Shown piece after piece: positions 33,873 to 45,716 of a stretch of DNA of 64,000 bases. The translations under genes and the position numbers were made by a program. This stretch comes from Exophiala sp. HKRS030 (Eukaryota; Ascomycota; Eurotiomycetes; Chaetothyriales; Herpotrichiellaceae): assembly GCA_023897205.1 (NCBI GenBank), contig JAHWDD010000003.1, positions 499,665 through 563,664 of the forward strand, read 5' to 3'. Under the pieces are notes generated by a model. That model had not been told where the DNA came from. It was given only the letters and a program-made list of their open reading frames with translations, and did no database searches. Positions within the stretch are counted from its first letter, which is position 1, and every line of letters begins with the position of its first letter.

Positions 33873-35225
33873 ATGGCATCAGGCGGCGGAGCGTCTTTGC
33901 AACCAACCTTCCGTGGTCATGTCGCCACGACTCAGGATGCTTTGATATTGTTCGAAGCATGTCTACAAGGCCATCTTTCCCATGTGCCGCGAAGGCCTCA
34001 CGACCGGGAACGATCCCACCTCATTACGAGCGGTAGCATCTTCATCTACGAGGAGAACGCGTCAGGAATCAAGAGATGGACCGACGGTGTGACATGGAGC
34101 CCAAGTCGAATTTTGGGCAACTTCTTGGTGTATCGCGAACTGGACAAGCCCTTCCCACCTGGCGAAAAGAAACGTGCCATGAAAAAGCAACAGCGACGCC
34201 CAAGCCGCCCCGGCGAACCATACGCACGTCCTGATGGCTACGCTAATGAGCAGTCCTCCCACGATGCAGAGGCGGAGAGACAGCTCATAGGATCTCTGGT
34301 CGATTCATATGGGTTCAAAAAGGATGGTCTCGTAAAAAAGACCATGAGCGTGACTGTCCAAGGTGTCACTCACCATCTTGTGTCATACTATCTGGTTGGC
34401 GATGTGTTGGCTCAAACCCTGCGCACTCCTTCCCAGAGCGACAGCCTTCAATATGTGCGCCCTCGCCTCGAGTTGACCCAGAAACAAAGCTTTCGGGCTC
34501 CTCTTGAAGACGTTGACGATCTCGAGGGTGGCCAGCCAGGATACGGCTATCGGCTCAGTCAAGCTCCCCAGAGAGCCTCTTACGGGGGAGAGTATAATCA
34601 ACAACCATATTACCCTGCGCAGTCTTACCCAACCCAAGCCTATACCTCTCTGCCACCACATACCGGCGTTGGTCCTTCTTATCCAGTTGCCGTGCCACCA
34701 GTCCCGGCACCTTATACTCTGCAACAGCCGCAGGTTGCTCCAAGCCACATGCAAAACCATCGACTTGAGTACAGTCAGTACGATCAAGGTAGCTATGGCC
34801 GCACTTACGATCCGACCTCACGGTCGATTCCGGCGACTCCTACCAGTCTGCCTGCAAGCATGCCGCCTAACATTTCTACCATGGGATCAGATCGATCTCA
34901 GACGCAGACAGGGATGTATCCGCCGATGAGCATGCAGAGACCAGTCAGCAATATGAGCCCGGTCTCCATGGATATGCGATCACAGATGCCATATCGATCT
35001 AGCCCGTATACTCCCCAGCTGGATCAATCTCGCCAGACCCAAGCATCTCCGATCCCAGATCGTCGGGAACAGGCGCAGCCAGCATCTCACATGTACCAGA
35101 GCCCAAGGGCCCCCTTCTACCCCGAAGAAACGCCTCAGCAAAACACCCAAGGGCAGTACTCGCAGCCTTCACCCTACACCCAATGGCCCGGCCCAGCTTC
35201 ACAACCACCTCATCCACCACAATAG
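33873..35225 (+). CDS. WOPR-domain transcription factor (Gti1/Pac2; RYP1/WOR1/SGE1 type)
   Basis: A DNA-binding regulator of morphological switching, virulence-stage and conidiation programmes in ascomycetes, acting in the nucleus. The single-exon product has 450 residues. WOPR box 1 occupies about residues 12-100: GHVATTQDALILFEACLQG, HVPRRPHDRERSHLI, SGSIFIYEE, and KRWTDG with the conserved Thr (T70) inside a PKA-type site, then SPSRILGNFLVYREL and PPGEKKRAMKK. Box 2 is about 135-200 (LIGSLVDSYGFKKDGLVKKTMSV, HHLVSYY). The basic KKRAMKKQQRRPSRP segment may be the nuclear signal. The C-terminal half is Gln/Pro/Tyr/Ser-rich with no fold, the usual activation region. It is the longer RYP1/WOR1 paralogue type rather than Pac2, judged from the MAS...LQPTFRGHV start. 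The start ATG has context CACCATGG. It stands alone in a gene-free domain. Confidence 0.95.
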   Translation: MASGGGASLQPTFRGHVATTQDALILFEACLQGHLSHVPRRPHDRERSHLITSGSIFIYEENASGIKRWTDGVTWSPSRILGNFLVYRELDKPFPPGEKKRAMKKQQRRPSRPGEPYARPDGYANEQSSHDAEAERQLIGSLVDSYGFKKDGLVKKTMSVTVQGVTHHLVSYYLVGDVLAQTLRTPSQSDSLQYVRPRLELTQKQSFRAPLEDVDDLEGGQPGYGYRLSQAPQRASYGGEYNQQPYYPAQSYPTQAYTSLPPHTGVGPSYPVAVPPVPAPYTLQQPQVAPSHMQNHRLEYSQYDQGSYGRTYDPTSRSIPATPTSLPASMPPNISTMGSDRSQTQTGMYPPMSMQRPVSNMSPVSMDMRSQMPYRSSPYTPQLDQSRQTQASPIPDRREQAQPASHMYQSPRAPFYPEETPQQNTQGQYSQPSPYTQWPGPASQPPHPPQ

Positions 35226-37034
35226 AAATATGTGTGTCATCGGCTCGAGACCGGCCATTTAGCAGACAGACATCCAAGAGATCATGGACGGATAGAATGC
35301 TACTCCCAAGACGATGAAGATTCGATGCCAACGAATTAGTCTCGCATCACATTACGACCATGCTTTTAGTATTGTCGGGGTCCGGTCTTCATGCCTTTGG
35401 TTGGTTCAGAAAAAATCTACTTGCTCAACATTTGAGCAACTACGTTTCTGTATTCTCAGAACCTGCTAGTTAATACTCCAAGGGAGTTCTGGAATGCACC
35501 TTGGTGTATCGAGCCTGTCAGTTGCCGTCCACAGCTATCTACACCTCAAACCATCGTCACAACTACTTTGCTTTTCTGTACTTATGATGACCTATTTTAT
35601 ACCAAAAAAGGCCTTCCCCGTCGTGGAGGAGGCTATCAGTCTTATACGAGCCTTGCTGCACACAAGAGGAAATCCAGGCACTGGGCGGAAAGAAGGAAGG
35701 AGGAAACCAGGAAAGGAAAAGCACATGGAAGCGAAAATGACCCCAACGGCCTCGCCCTTGAGAGTCAATGAACTCAACGATATGAATGAAGGATGGCTGT
35801 ACTTTGTTTTCTGCTTATTCGTCTTATGCAAGGATAATTACCTTTTTTAACTTTACTAAAAAGAAGTCGTTGTGAGGCGGTTTGAGGGATATCAGAAGCG
35901 AGCGCTATAGCAACCCTGTTTGAGCTTTTGATTGTTTATGGAGTTTGTAAATGGGATTAGCTTCATTATGGCTCTGTTGGCAATGTGCAGGCAGTAAATG
36001 TGAACGGATCTTCTGGACGGTCTTCTAGCCTAGCATCATTCGTAATGGGGGCTTCACAGGAAGGCTTCCTCGTGTTCAATAGGGGAGGGTATGTAACGGG
36101 AACAATGTAATAAAGCAATTGTCAGAGAGACTAATAACCAAATCCCAATCTGTCCTTTGTCCCACAACAGAGATTAATTCACTCAGGGAAGGAGCGGTCA
36201 CAGCCCTCTTGATGGAGGGCTTGGAGGAATTCGATCGACCATCCAGGCCCCCTCGGGCAGGAAAACCCACCGCTGAGGAAATCGACGAGAGCCAGCTGCC
36301 GACGTGGGTTTATCGGCAGAGGCGAAACACAGGCTTCACGAGCCATCAGTCCCGTCGTCTGACGATCCTTTTTCACCCAGGATTCACAGCTGGCTTGGGC
36401 AGGTCAAAGATACGCCGTCGTCAGTCACGAGCTGCATTGAGAAACTAGGCCAGTACGAGTAATTACGAGGAGGGAGCTAGCTGCCTGAGAGAGAACGGGT
36501 CAATGGGCACGAGCTGAATTGGACGTGGCTGGACGATGGTGCACACTCCACCAAGCTACCCATTCCCGCTTCAAGTCTTTTCTCGTCCTGCGTCAAGTCA
36601 AAGAAAAGGAATGTTGGGCATCAAAAGAAAGACGGAACCCAAGGAGCAGGCAGGCGAAAGGCGCGTTGGTGCTGTCCTCAGAATGGGTAGGGCGACATTC
36701 GCCTCGTCTTTCCCTCTAACAATATACCGGAAGCCTGTGCAGTAGGCCCCCGGCCGAACCTCTGCAAACGACTAGAGCTGGTGGAGCGGTACCATCTCCT
36801 CAGCACTGACCGTTTCTCTTTTGCACGAAGCGCCGACCCATAGCTAGATTGGCTCTTCCAGCTACCCAAGGGTCGAAAAGTTTCTGCCGAAAACTCCTGG
36901 GCGATCTCCGCTGCGACACAGACCTGGGGGAGGGCCCCCTACTGCAGAGCATCCATCATTTGCGTCCCATGGCATGGGAGGCCGGGGTGTAAGTAGGTTG
37001 CGTTGGTGCCCCCCTTGGCCCAGTACTTGGTCGA

Positions 37035-37058
37035 CCAGGATCAGGATCAGGATCAGGC
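37035..37058. repeat. Short (GGATCA)n tandem
   Basis: Consecutive GGATCA units, the last degenerating to GGCTCA, in non-coding DNA. Confidence 0.85.
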
Positions 37059-38822
37059 TCAGAAACCGTGCCACGATTGTGAACCGAGTCTCCCTGTTTT
37101 GAGTCTTGTAATCTTGGAACGGTGCCCTCTCTCTCTTTCTATCCCCTCCAGGCCCTTCCGGAATCTACTTCCACGAGTCTCCAGCTTTGGAGGACTTGCT
37201 GGGGCCACTTTTGGCACCACCATGGTAAAAAATACTACGGATTTGCTCGTGCTCGGTACCCATGATCCGCAAGAATGATGCGAAACCGAGCGTGCAGGGT
37301 TCTGGGGCGACGGTAGCTCCCCCCCCTACACCTTACAGCAATACTTGTGGGGAGTATTTTATTGTACATGTGCTCCTTACGAGTATGTACAGTATCAACA
37401 ACAGCAAGCTCTCGGTCATGCATCACCCTTTGATGAGTCGCTCGTCTGGAAATTTCAGCCCAAAACAGTCTTCCTCCAAGGTCCACCTCACTAGTTGATG
37501 TTTAGTCAGGCTAGGATCCAGAACAGAACGCTGGAGCTGGGATTTCTTTGAGCATGTGGTAACAACCTTTGGGGTGCTGTATGGAACATTCTAGGTACGG
37601 ATATTGTACGGAAGGTTTTCTCGTTATACTGTAAATTTTGTCATGACTGCACTGTTTTACCCTCCCAAAACAGGGTGATGATCAGCAAGCAGATGACTAT
37701 AACCCTGTCAATCAATGGCTTGGAGCAAGCCCACGTTACTCATACTGCCCTCCGTAAAGGTTCAGGTTTGGCCTTGCTGCGCGAAACGCCTTCTGAGCTT
37801 GCAGATACGAGCATCTTGGGACTGAAAACGTCGGATGTGGGTGGCTTGGAAGTCGAAAAAGTTCGGAAGAGGCTTTCCCTGGTCAACAGACCCTGGTACG
37901 TCCCGAGACAATCTCCTTCCTGGCCCCCCTGGTCCGCGTCTGACCTCGGCAAAATGCAAACCACCAATTCGTCAAGAAGAACACACATGCTCGTATGTTA
38001 TTGCCTGAGGGTAACATGAGTACGGGGAGTACGAGTCTACGAAAAAAGAGGGGGCTGTGGGCAAAGCACCTCGAGACCCAAGGGCCCTAAACAGACGTTT
38101 CCACAACCCGGTAGAATTACCTGCACGTCAGAAGCCACAGATGGTCGCTAAGGGGTCCCGGAAGAATCGGCGGTCAATCCGGGCGGGCAAAGCCGTAAGC
38201 CAGATTCGCCGGGGTACGATGATCGTCCGTCCGACTGACTAGGCAAGAAATCACACAATAATGAGCAGTAAGAGCCGAGCACGACTGCCTCACTACTTGG
38301 AAAAAAGGAGTCGTGCTTCGTGTGCTGAAAATGGCAATGCTCGGGCATGTACAATACTACCTCGTACCCACTGACCCAAAATGTCGGTATCAATCCCCAC
38401 AAAGAGTTGCGCATTTACATATGATTTGCAACTGGCGGGTAGGGTGGGTGGTGGTGGTGGTCGATGCAAAAAGATACGAGGGATCTTGTACTTACTTGTT
38501 CCCACCTTGGCCCAAGCTTGGTCAATTTGTCGGACCTCGAGATCGTGGACGACGATTGACCTCTCCGCTTTTTCACGTAAAAGTGAGGCGAACAAAAGGT
38601 GCTCCAAGAGAAAAAAAAGAGGCGAGAGCCACCACAACCACCACCACCACCACCGCTCAGCGAACGGATATGCACAACGGCAGACGATTGGACTCTCTAC
38701 AACTGTAAGACGAAATTTGAAAAGGAAAAAAAAATGGGGATCAAGAATGGCGGCATTGCATGTGAAGCTTGTGAGGGCCATCAGACTCCTCTTTCTATCT
38801 CTCTCCCTCTCTAGTTATCGGG

Positions 38823-38823
<1 letters not shown>

Positions 38824-38850
<27 letters not shown>
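38824..38850. repeat. (GT)n microsatellite
   Basis: A run of about 13 GT units, followed by ATGTGTGATGTGTG, in non-coding DNA. Confidence 0.95.
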
Positions 38851-38858
<8 letters not shown>

Positions 38859-39340
38859 TGTGTGTTTGTCTCTCCCTCCCTCCCTTCCCCCTTCTCTCTT
38901 CGGATGCTCGGAATCGAATGTGGCTTGCGAGCTATCAAATATTGTAGACCACCGGGACGGCCGCGTGGCCAATTACTCTTGTTGATGGTTTTTCAATTTC
39001 CCTTGGCCTCGGGTCACCCCGTAAAGGGTCATTCGGGGAGAAGAAGTCGCAGGGTTTTATAGAGTGGTGTACGGAATACTGGTATCAAGCATGAACGGAG
39101 TACGGATTGCCGACTACAAAACTTAGTAGACACCACACACAAAAAGAAAAAAAAAAGGACATGAAGTCGGGAGAAGGTTTTTTTGATCTTCACCGATCCT
39201 TTTTTTTTTGACTGTACTTTGACTAACAATCACCTTGGGTCATAAGCATCAAGGTCTTTGTGTAGGTACACATGTGAGTTTTTTGTTGTACGTGATTTGG
39301 GTGTTCACTTTGGTCCACTGCGTTTTGTGATTCGAGGAGA

Positions 39341-39390
39341 GGTGGGGGGGGCGGGGGGGGCGGTTGTCCCTTTCCTCCCCCCCCCCCCCA
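39341..39390. repeat. G-run and C-run pair
   Basis: Two runs of eight Gs (39344-39351 and 39353-39360, broken only by a C) are followed within 20 bases by a long C-run ending in AAAAAG. The arms could pair with each other or the G-run could form a quadruplex. Polymerase slippage may affect the exact lengths. Confidence 0.8.
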
Positions 39391-40337
39391 AAAAGTCATG
39401 GTTTGTGGTGCGTGCGTGCGGGCGTTGTGTGTGAATAGGTTGGATGACAAGACAACCTGACCACAAGCTCTCGACTTGTACCGTAAGATTGACTTTTCCT
39501 CTTGAAACCTAACGGGGGGGGAGTGCTAACAGTAGTGTAATAGCTAGGTACTCCTTGTGTAGAGGTGTACGGAGTCGGTCACCTCTGCTCCATTAAAAAG
39601 ACAAATAACCTACAGAGGTAAGATCGGAGCTGAGATTGAGATACTCCCCACCGGTACGGAATGTACCGTGAATCATTTTTTATTGGCCTGGACGACGGGA
39701 TCTACTGTTGCGTACAGTACAAGTACTTGTTGATTACTACTGTATCGTAGGTACCTAGGTCCCTGACGGGGTAGGCATCAAGGTAGGTACTATAGGTATG
39801 TACCCAAGCACCTACCCAGTACACAAGTACACATCAACATCAATAGCACATTCCACCACCACCACGTCAGTTGACGAAAGTTAAAAAAAAGACCTCCTTG
39901 CCATTGAATACTAAAAGGTTTCGACTAATTACCCAAGGTGCTGGCTGACTGGTACTCGCTCGTGTCCGTATCACTGTAAAAGTCATCATCATCACCTCAG
40001 GTAGGTATGCTCCCGAGACAACATACGAGTCTCGTATCAAAACGCGGACCGGACAGCACGATCATTTCCAAGGCGTCAAAACCTACGGAGTACAAATGCT
40101 CGTATCATATTTTGCCAAAACATGCTCAAAAAACAAAAGTCTTTTATGCTGGTGGCGATTCTGAAATCGCGAGCAAAAAACAAAAAAAAAGAAAACGAAA
40201 TCTCCTCAGAGATACAAATACTCGTCGATACTTGATTTCCTTCCAACCTGTTGAGACACAAATATATCTCACCTACGATGATGATGATGATGGCTGCGTT
40301 TACTCCGTACTCTCTATATGCCAATCGTCAATGTCGA

Positions 40338-42188
40338 TTACTTGCCCGGCGGGTTCGTGGGTGCAAGACCTGCTCCTCCTTCATCTTTCTTGGCCCTCAC
40401 TTTCTCAATCTTTTGTTCAGTGCCTGGTGCAAGGCTAGATCCGCTCGCAGCGGCGGCCTGGCCAAACTTGAAGTCGGGGAATTGTATCTTCCTCCCCGTC
40501 CTTGCTTCAATCTCCCTCTTCAAGCTCTCCCCAGTCGGCATCGTGACTCTGCTCCCCCTCCTGCGTCTGGTCTCGACTTCCTGGCGAATCTCGTCAATGG
40601 CCTCGTCGATCTCACGCCCAGGGTCACTCGGAAGACCGAGCAAAGGCGGGTAATTCGTCTCTTGAGACACCGTCTTTCGGATGTACGGGTGGTTGCGCTT
40701 GTCGAGCTTGGCCACCAACCATTTCTTTGCCGGCGAAGCGAAAAAGGCCATCGCCACACCAATCTCGATGATGGCATAAAAGTACACTCGACCCCACGCT
40801 TTTAGGGAGTCATTGAATCCCAAAATAACAAACGGTGCAGTGACGAAACTGAATGTGAACTGTGTGACGAGGTAGCCGGCGATGTCATAGTAGATCTTGT
40901 ACTTTGTCGACTTTGTGCCGTCAGGGGTAAGGAAGAATGGACGTATATAGCGTCTGGAATTCTTCGCCACGGTCTGGACGAACGCACCAAGCAAAAAGGT
41001 AAGGTAGTAGCCAGGGTAGAAACCATGCCAAAGTGCAGAAGTGACGAACGTGGCCAATGTGGCACGGAAGCCTGGTTTCTTTCCTTTGGGCGTAACTCGT
41101 AGGTAGATGTAGTTACGGAGCCATTTGTTGGTGTTCTTGTTCCAGTTGTCAAGATATGCGCGCGAGTTCTGCGCCGTCTCAATGCCCCATGCGTTGACAT
41201 TCTCCAAACGATTCCAGAGAGGTTTGCCCGTGTTCGGATCCATACCATTGTAGCCTATGCCGGCCATGATACAGGCCCCCTCTGTGAGAGACCAGACACC
41301 GTAATATTTGAGACGAGACGTGAAGCCGAGCATGTACATCAGCCATACTCGACGTGGGAACGAATATTTCATGTACTCGTCCGACAGGAGCAGTTTGACG
41401 TTGTACCAGCCACTGAAGTTGAGGAAGAGTAAGATCCAGAGCACGCCCGCGACGGCCTTGTATGCAGCAGGTCGACCAGACCGAGGTATTCGGCGAGCTT
41501 TTCGGGTTGCCGGGCCCTTTTCTCCTGGCCTGACATCGAACATGGACGTTTCAATCCACCGATGGTAGTCAACATAGTCGAATGCTGGACCCGTGAACAC
41601 CGAAGGAAAGAAAAACACATAGCCTGCATAGTCCAAGAGGTTGGGCATCTTGTATATGGCACGATCTTTCTGGTTGTCATTGAGAAGCTCAGGTTTCAGC
41701 CTGCCATCATGGACGTTCCAAGAGAACGCGTGTAGCTTCATGATCAAAACCATTTGTCCTCCTGTTATATCCACCAAGCTGGCATCGTCAATCATCTGTC
41801 GATGGATGTGGCTTATTGACATGTGCCCCATGAGGAACACGAACACAATCCATGGCATCAGAGACCCGTCAATGTAGTATGCTATGGCGTATGTGCCGCC
41901 AGACGCGACAAGAAAGGTCCATATTCCACTCCATAGGTCGAACAGACCGACGAAATAGAACAGGGAGCCAGCGACCACAAATAGATTCCGTAGCTGCGGT
42001 GAATTATCCGGTAACCGTTTGAGAATGGCAGCGAGAGGATAGGAGAGTAAGAAGCAGCTGAGCAGCTTGAGCTCGTCGACGGAAGCACCGAGGGTTTTGC
42101 CCACATACTCGAAGGCTGGAGTAGCTGGTCAGATGCGTTGTCCTCGTCGCAATTCTTTTCACTTACGAACATTGATCCCTGGGATCAT
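40338..42188 (-). CDS. ALE1: Lysophospholipid acyltransferase, MBOAT family (two exons)
   Basis: An ER membrane acyltransferase that re-acylates lysophospholipids in the Lands cycle. Exon 1 is tiny (42188-42167, MIPGINV plus one base); intron 42166-42116 (GTAAGT...CCAG); exon 2 runs 42115-40338. The join reads MIPGINVPFEYVGKTLGASVDELKLL, giving 599 residues. Multiple TMs span most of the protein. MBOAT signatures are GQMVLIMKLHAFSWNVHDGR, FPSVFTGPAFDYVDY, the conserved Asn in KWLRNYIYLRV, and the catalytic His in TSALWHGFYPGYYLTF (near residue 374). The C-terminal 100 residues are cytoplasmic and charged (REIDEAIDEIRQEVETRRRR). Using only the long exon would drop the first 11 residues. Its closest neighbours are unrelated. 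Confidence 0.93.
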
Positions 42189-42942
42189 TTCGAAGCTTCT
42201 CTTAGCAGTATATCCAGAGATTGCTAATGTTAAGGAAATATGAACCTACAGCTTGCAGCCATAGATGCGTACTCGGCCAGACTGTTCAGGTCGCGAAAAT
42301 GGAGTCGAGGGACAACATTGTTGAGAAACGAAAACGTGCGGAGACGATTCGGTACGTCATTCTGGAATTTATTTGTGCCGATAATTAGCCGTTCACTGAT
42401 GGCTTCACGGGAGACACAGCAACATTAAAGTATACACCGAATAAACATACTGCATATATTGTAAACGTGAATTTTCTTCCAACAAAGTACGCCTGGATGG
42501 CCACTAATAAGACTCACCGCGTCGAAGAGCGACTTTGGTCTAATTGGTTTGGAGGTTGGGCTTATCCTTGGAAACTGCTGCTTAGTGGATTAAAACTGGG
42601 AGTCTTCAGCGGTTTCCATGACTACTGTAGCATCTCTATGAATAGGAGGTGTGAAAGGTCATAGGCGGGATAAGTATTAGAAGAGCCGGGGGTTCGAGCT
42701 TCCAAACTTTTTGTTCCTCGTCCTTTTTTTGAGTTTTTGACTGCTATCTGGAGTGAAGGTGGTGAAGTCGTTAGGGCAGACCTAGATGGACTGAGGAATG
42801 TATTGGTCAATGGCCTCCTTCGCATTCACTTGCCGGCATCGTGGTTTGCCAATCATGATTATAATCAACTCTGCTCTCATATTCTTGACATCGCTCCCTC
42901 ATTGTGGTGCAACTGAGGGATTTTGATTTTGATATCACTACC
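42189..42942. promoter_or_regulatory. Divergent promoter region between ALE1 and the unknown gene
   Basis: Non-coding. A pseudo-tRNA-like GGGGGTTCGAGC at about 42689-42700 lacks an A box and a cloverleaf. I see no TATA element in a useful position. Confidence 0.45.
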
Positions 42943-43617
42943 ATGCCGACTTTCGATTTTGGCCGGCTCGACGGCAATCTTTACTGTCTTGATGACCCTC
43001 AAGGAGTCAAAGATTTCCAGATCATGGTCGAGGACTTCATCAACATTGCCAAGGTCAATCCCGATGTTTTGAACAATAACATAGACAGGATCAAGGAGTT
43101 CTGCCTCTTCGTCTCGGTTGATGATGCCTGGTCTCTGGCGCAACTTGTTGTTCCCGAGTTCCGTGTTTCTCAGTAAGTCTTGATAAAGTGCACAAGGACA
43201 TGACGACTCACACCGTTCAGAGACCTCCTGATCGAGAACGGCTCCGGCCCTATGCACCTCATACTCCAGTCACTCAAGCACAAGCTGCCACTGCCTACGC
43301 CTGATTCCAATTCCCCACCTGCCCATGGCAAGGAGCTTTGGAAGGCTATGTTGTCTGAAGGGATGCTCTATGCGCCAACTCTAGGACGCGGTGTCCCTAC
43401 GACCATCCCAGAAGAGCCAGAACCTGGCGCAGAGGCTTTAACCACATGTAGGGTGGGCCGTGCTCAAGCAAGTCGGTCGCTCACAGTGTTACTAGACCCG
43501 CATACCGCAGAAGCGAATAGCGAAGACCAGCTATGTTCCGTGTCTGCTTCTCATATGTCCCTGACACAACCGCCAAAACGCGTTTTGCGGCGCAAGCAAT
43601 CCTTTTGGTGCGACTGA
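42943..43617 (+). CDS. Hypothetical protein, unknown family (two exons)
   Basis: Exon 1 is 42943-43172 and exon 2 is 43221-43617. The 48-nt intron GTAAGT...TTCAG joins FRVSQ to DLLIENGSG in frame, giving 208 residues. The first half is well structured in appearance, with DGNLYCLDDPQGVKDFQIMVEDFINIAKVNPDVL-type alternation of hydrophobic and charged residues consistent with alpha-helices. The second half is Pro/Ser-rich and ends KRVLRRKQSFWCD. There is no signal peptide or TM, and no family is recognised. The consensus splice sites and continued frame are the main support. It may be a lineage-specific protein or a decayed copy of something longer. Confidence 0.55.
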
Positions 43618-44539
43618 ATGATGGAAAGAAAGACTGCTTCCCGGGGCTTTTCAGACCTCGGTTTACCTCTGAATCTTGCACAAGATGGACATTATGGGGG
43701 CAGGAACGTTGAGCCAACCAACCAAGGCGAAGTCGCGCTATTTTCCACGTTCTCTAAACGAAACCCCCGGGAAATTCGATGGACATTGCCTGCCACGCCC
43801 AAACTGTTGCGCGGAAGCAGCTGTTTTGTGGACACCCGGACAGTCCAATAAGTTGCAACAATTGAACCTGTCACTGTCAAGTGTGTACTCTACTCCAACC
43901 ATCGGCTTCAAGTTCAAAGTCAGAGGGAAAAGGGTGCTCCTATCGACCAACCTAACTTTTCGCATAAACGATCAACAAGAGCTCGTAAAAGGCGTGTGCT
44001 AATTTGGTTAGTGAGTACATAATTACCATAGACTCAAAGAAACAAGAAGATCAACGATAGGAGTGGGAAGCCACAGGTTATTTTGCTAGATCGTAGATCG
44101 AGATGGCCAAAATGATATGGATTCATCAATGCGATTCCGCGTCCGCTGAACAAATCTCACTGGTATAACCAGATATGTTGTGTCTATCGCACTATGTGAG
44201 GTCATGTTAGAACATCCGACATCTCCTATGCTATGGCGTAAGAATGTCCTTGTTCAAAGAATACGACACGTGAAGCATGGAAAGTCGAGAAGTGTTGGTT
44301 GTAGCAAGGAGGCTTAGTCAACTTACAGTCGGGTAATTATCACGCTATTCCGTTCTTGGAAACGAGGGCTACGCACAATAAGTTCATGTCTTGGCGAGTG
44401 TGAAAGTCCAACTGCGGTCCAACTTCGACATTTTTGAAAAAGACTTGCAAGCGCCAGCCATCAACACTCACCACCCTTGCAAAAGTCGAGACGATCAACG
44501 ATTGGAAAGCGAGTTCTGCAAGACTTCCAGTCGCCCATC
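43618..44539. other. Intergenic region upstream of the eS7 gene
   Basis: No gene is supported. The final 100 bp (CAACACTCACCACC, CTTGCAAAAG) look like the pyrimidine/CA-rich leader usual for fungal ribosomal protein genes. Confidence 0.45.
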
Positions 44540-45295
44540 ATGTCTCAACCAGCGCTCAACAAGATCGCCCACAACAGCCCGTCGAGGCAACACCCGTCCG
44601 AGCTGGAAACCAGCATCGCAAACGCTCTCTATGAACTCGAGACCAACATCCCGGACCTCAAGTCTTCCCTGAGACCTCTTCAATTCACCACTGCTCGCGA
44701 GGTACGTTTTTTATCTTGGTTACGCACGCAGAGACACCTTCAAAACCTACCCAAATATGTCTTGACGTTTTGTGGTTTTCACTGGAAAATGGATTAAACC
44801 TTGGCTTGAAAAGAGAAAGGAAAAACTAATCGAACTTTCAAACAGCTCGAGGTTGGCCACGGCAAGCGCGCCATCGTCGTCTTTGTCCCCGTTCCTCTCC
44901 TCGCGGGTTTCCACAAGATCCAGCAACGCCTGACCCGCGAGCTCGAGAAGAAGTTCTCCGACCGCCACGTCCTGTTCATCGCCTCGCGCCGCATCCTCCC
45001 CCGTCCCAAGCGCTCCAACCGATCCCGCACCACGCAGACCCAGAAGCGTCCTCGCAGCAGAACCCTGACCGCTGTCCACGAGTCCATCCTCGCCGACGTC
45101 GTCTACCCCGTCGAGATCGTCGGCAAGAGACTGCGGACCAAGGAGGACGGCAGCAAGGTCCTCAAGGTCGTCTTGGATGAGAAGGAGCGCGGTGGCGTCG
45201 ACTACAGACTCGACACCTACTCGGAGGTCTACAGAAAATTGACCGGACGTGTTTGTGGCTTCGAGTTCCCCATGAGCGCCGCTGCCGATTACTAG
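44540..45295 (+). CDS. RPS7: 40S ribosomal protein eS7 (two exons)
   Basis: A component of the small ribosomal subunit. Exon 1 is 44540-44701 and exon 2 is 44846-45295; the 144-nt intron (GTACGT...AACAG) joins FTTARE to [19 protein letters not shown], giving 203 residues. Family signatures are [53 protein letters not shown] and the conserved [16 protein letters not shown] and [15 protein letters not shown] near the end. The ATG at 44540 has context CCATCATGTCT, and the leader is typical for ribosomal protein genes. The relatively long first intron is common in these genes and could host regulatory or snoRNA sequence, though none is recognisable by eye. Confidence 0.97.
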
Positions 45296-45716
45296 ACGAA
45301 TTGACCGAAGCACAAAATGGGTGAGAGAGAGAAAAGCTCGGGGTGCCAGATAAAGCCTTGAATGGGAGGTGTTTATGAAGGAGAGAAGAAGAAAGAAGAA
45401 TGGAGGTACGGGCGTTGTACAATCCACCCCCCCATCAAGGAGCCAACTCGGATGGACGTGGCGATCAAAGGCGTCACTTTGCATGAGAAAATGGAATGGC
45501 CAGGAAACCCTTACGTACGCATGCAGAGGTAGCATTATGCTGTTCAGGTTGAGCGAAACTGCAGATACCGACAGCAATTTCAAGATTTGACAAAGATATG
45601 TTTTTGTTCTGCACATAAGATTCTACAGTCTCATTCTTCTCGAGGTCTTGCCGTACAGTATAGACTAACGCTGCGTGACCCAAGCCCTTTTGTATTTGTA
45701 CAAATCTTGGTACGTG
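45296..45716. other. Convergent 3' intergenic region
   Basis: The space between the eS7 and NDUFAF5-like gene ends. It holds no gene, only short CT-rich and AT-rich stretches likely to be 3' UTRs. Confidence 0.5.

Larger units (their letters stand above)
35226..40337. other. 5.1-kb gene-free region downstream of the WOPR gene
   Basis: No protein-coding gene can be supported. The first several hundred bases are probably 3' UTR of the WOPR gene. The rest carries simple repeats: GGATCA hexamers near 37035-37058, a CCACCA tract near 38627-38656, (GT)n at about 38824-38850, and a G-run facing a C-run at 39341-39390. TACGGAGTA/TACTCCGTA words occur at 40084 and 40301, close to the ALE1 3' end. The open frames (for example 37675-38019 and 38381-38947) overlap the repeats and look like chance. 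Confidence 0.5.

Noticed and set aside
42685..42705. B-box-like GGGGGTTCGAGC suggesting a tRNA
   Set aside because: No A box or cloverleaf can be folded around it.
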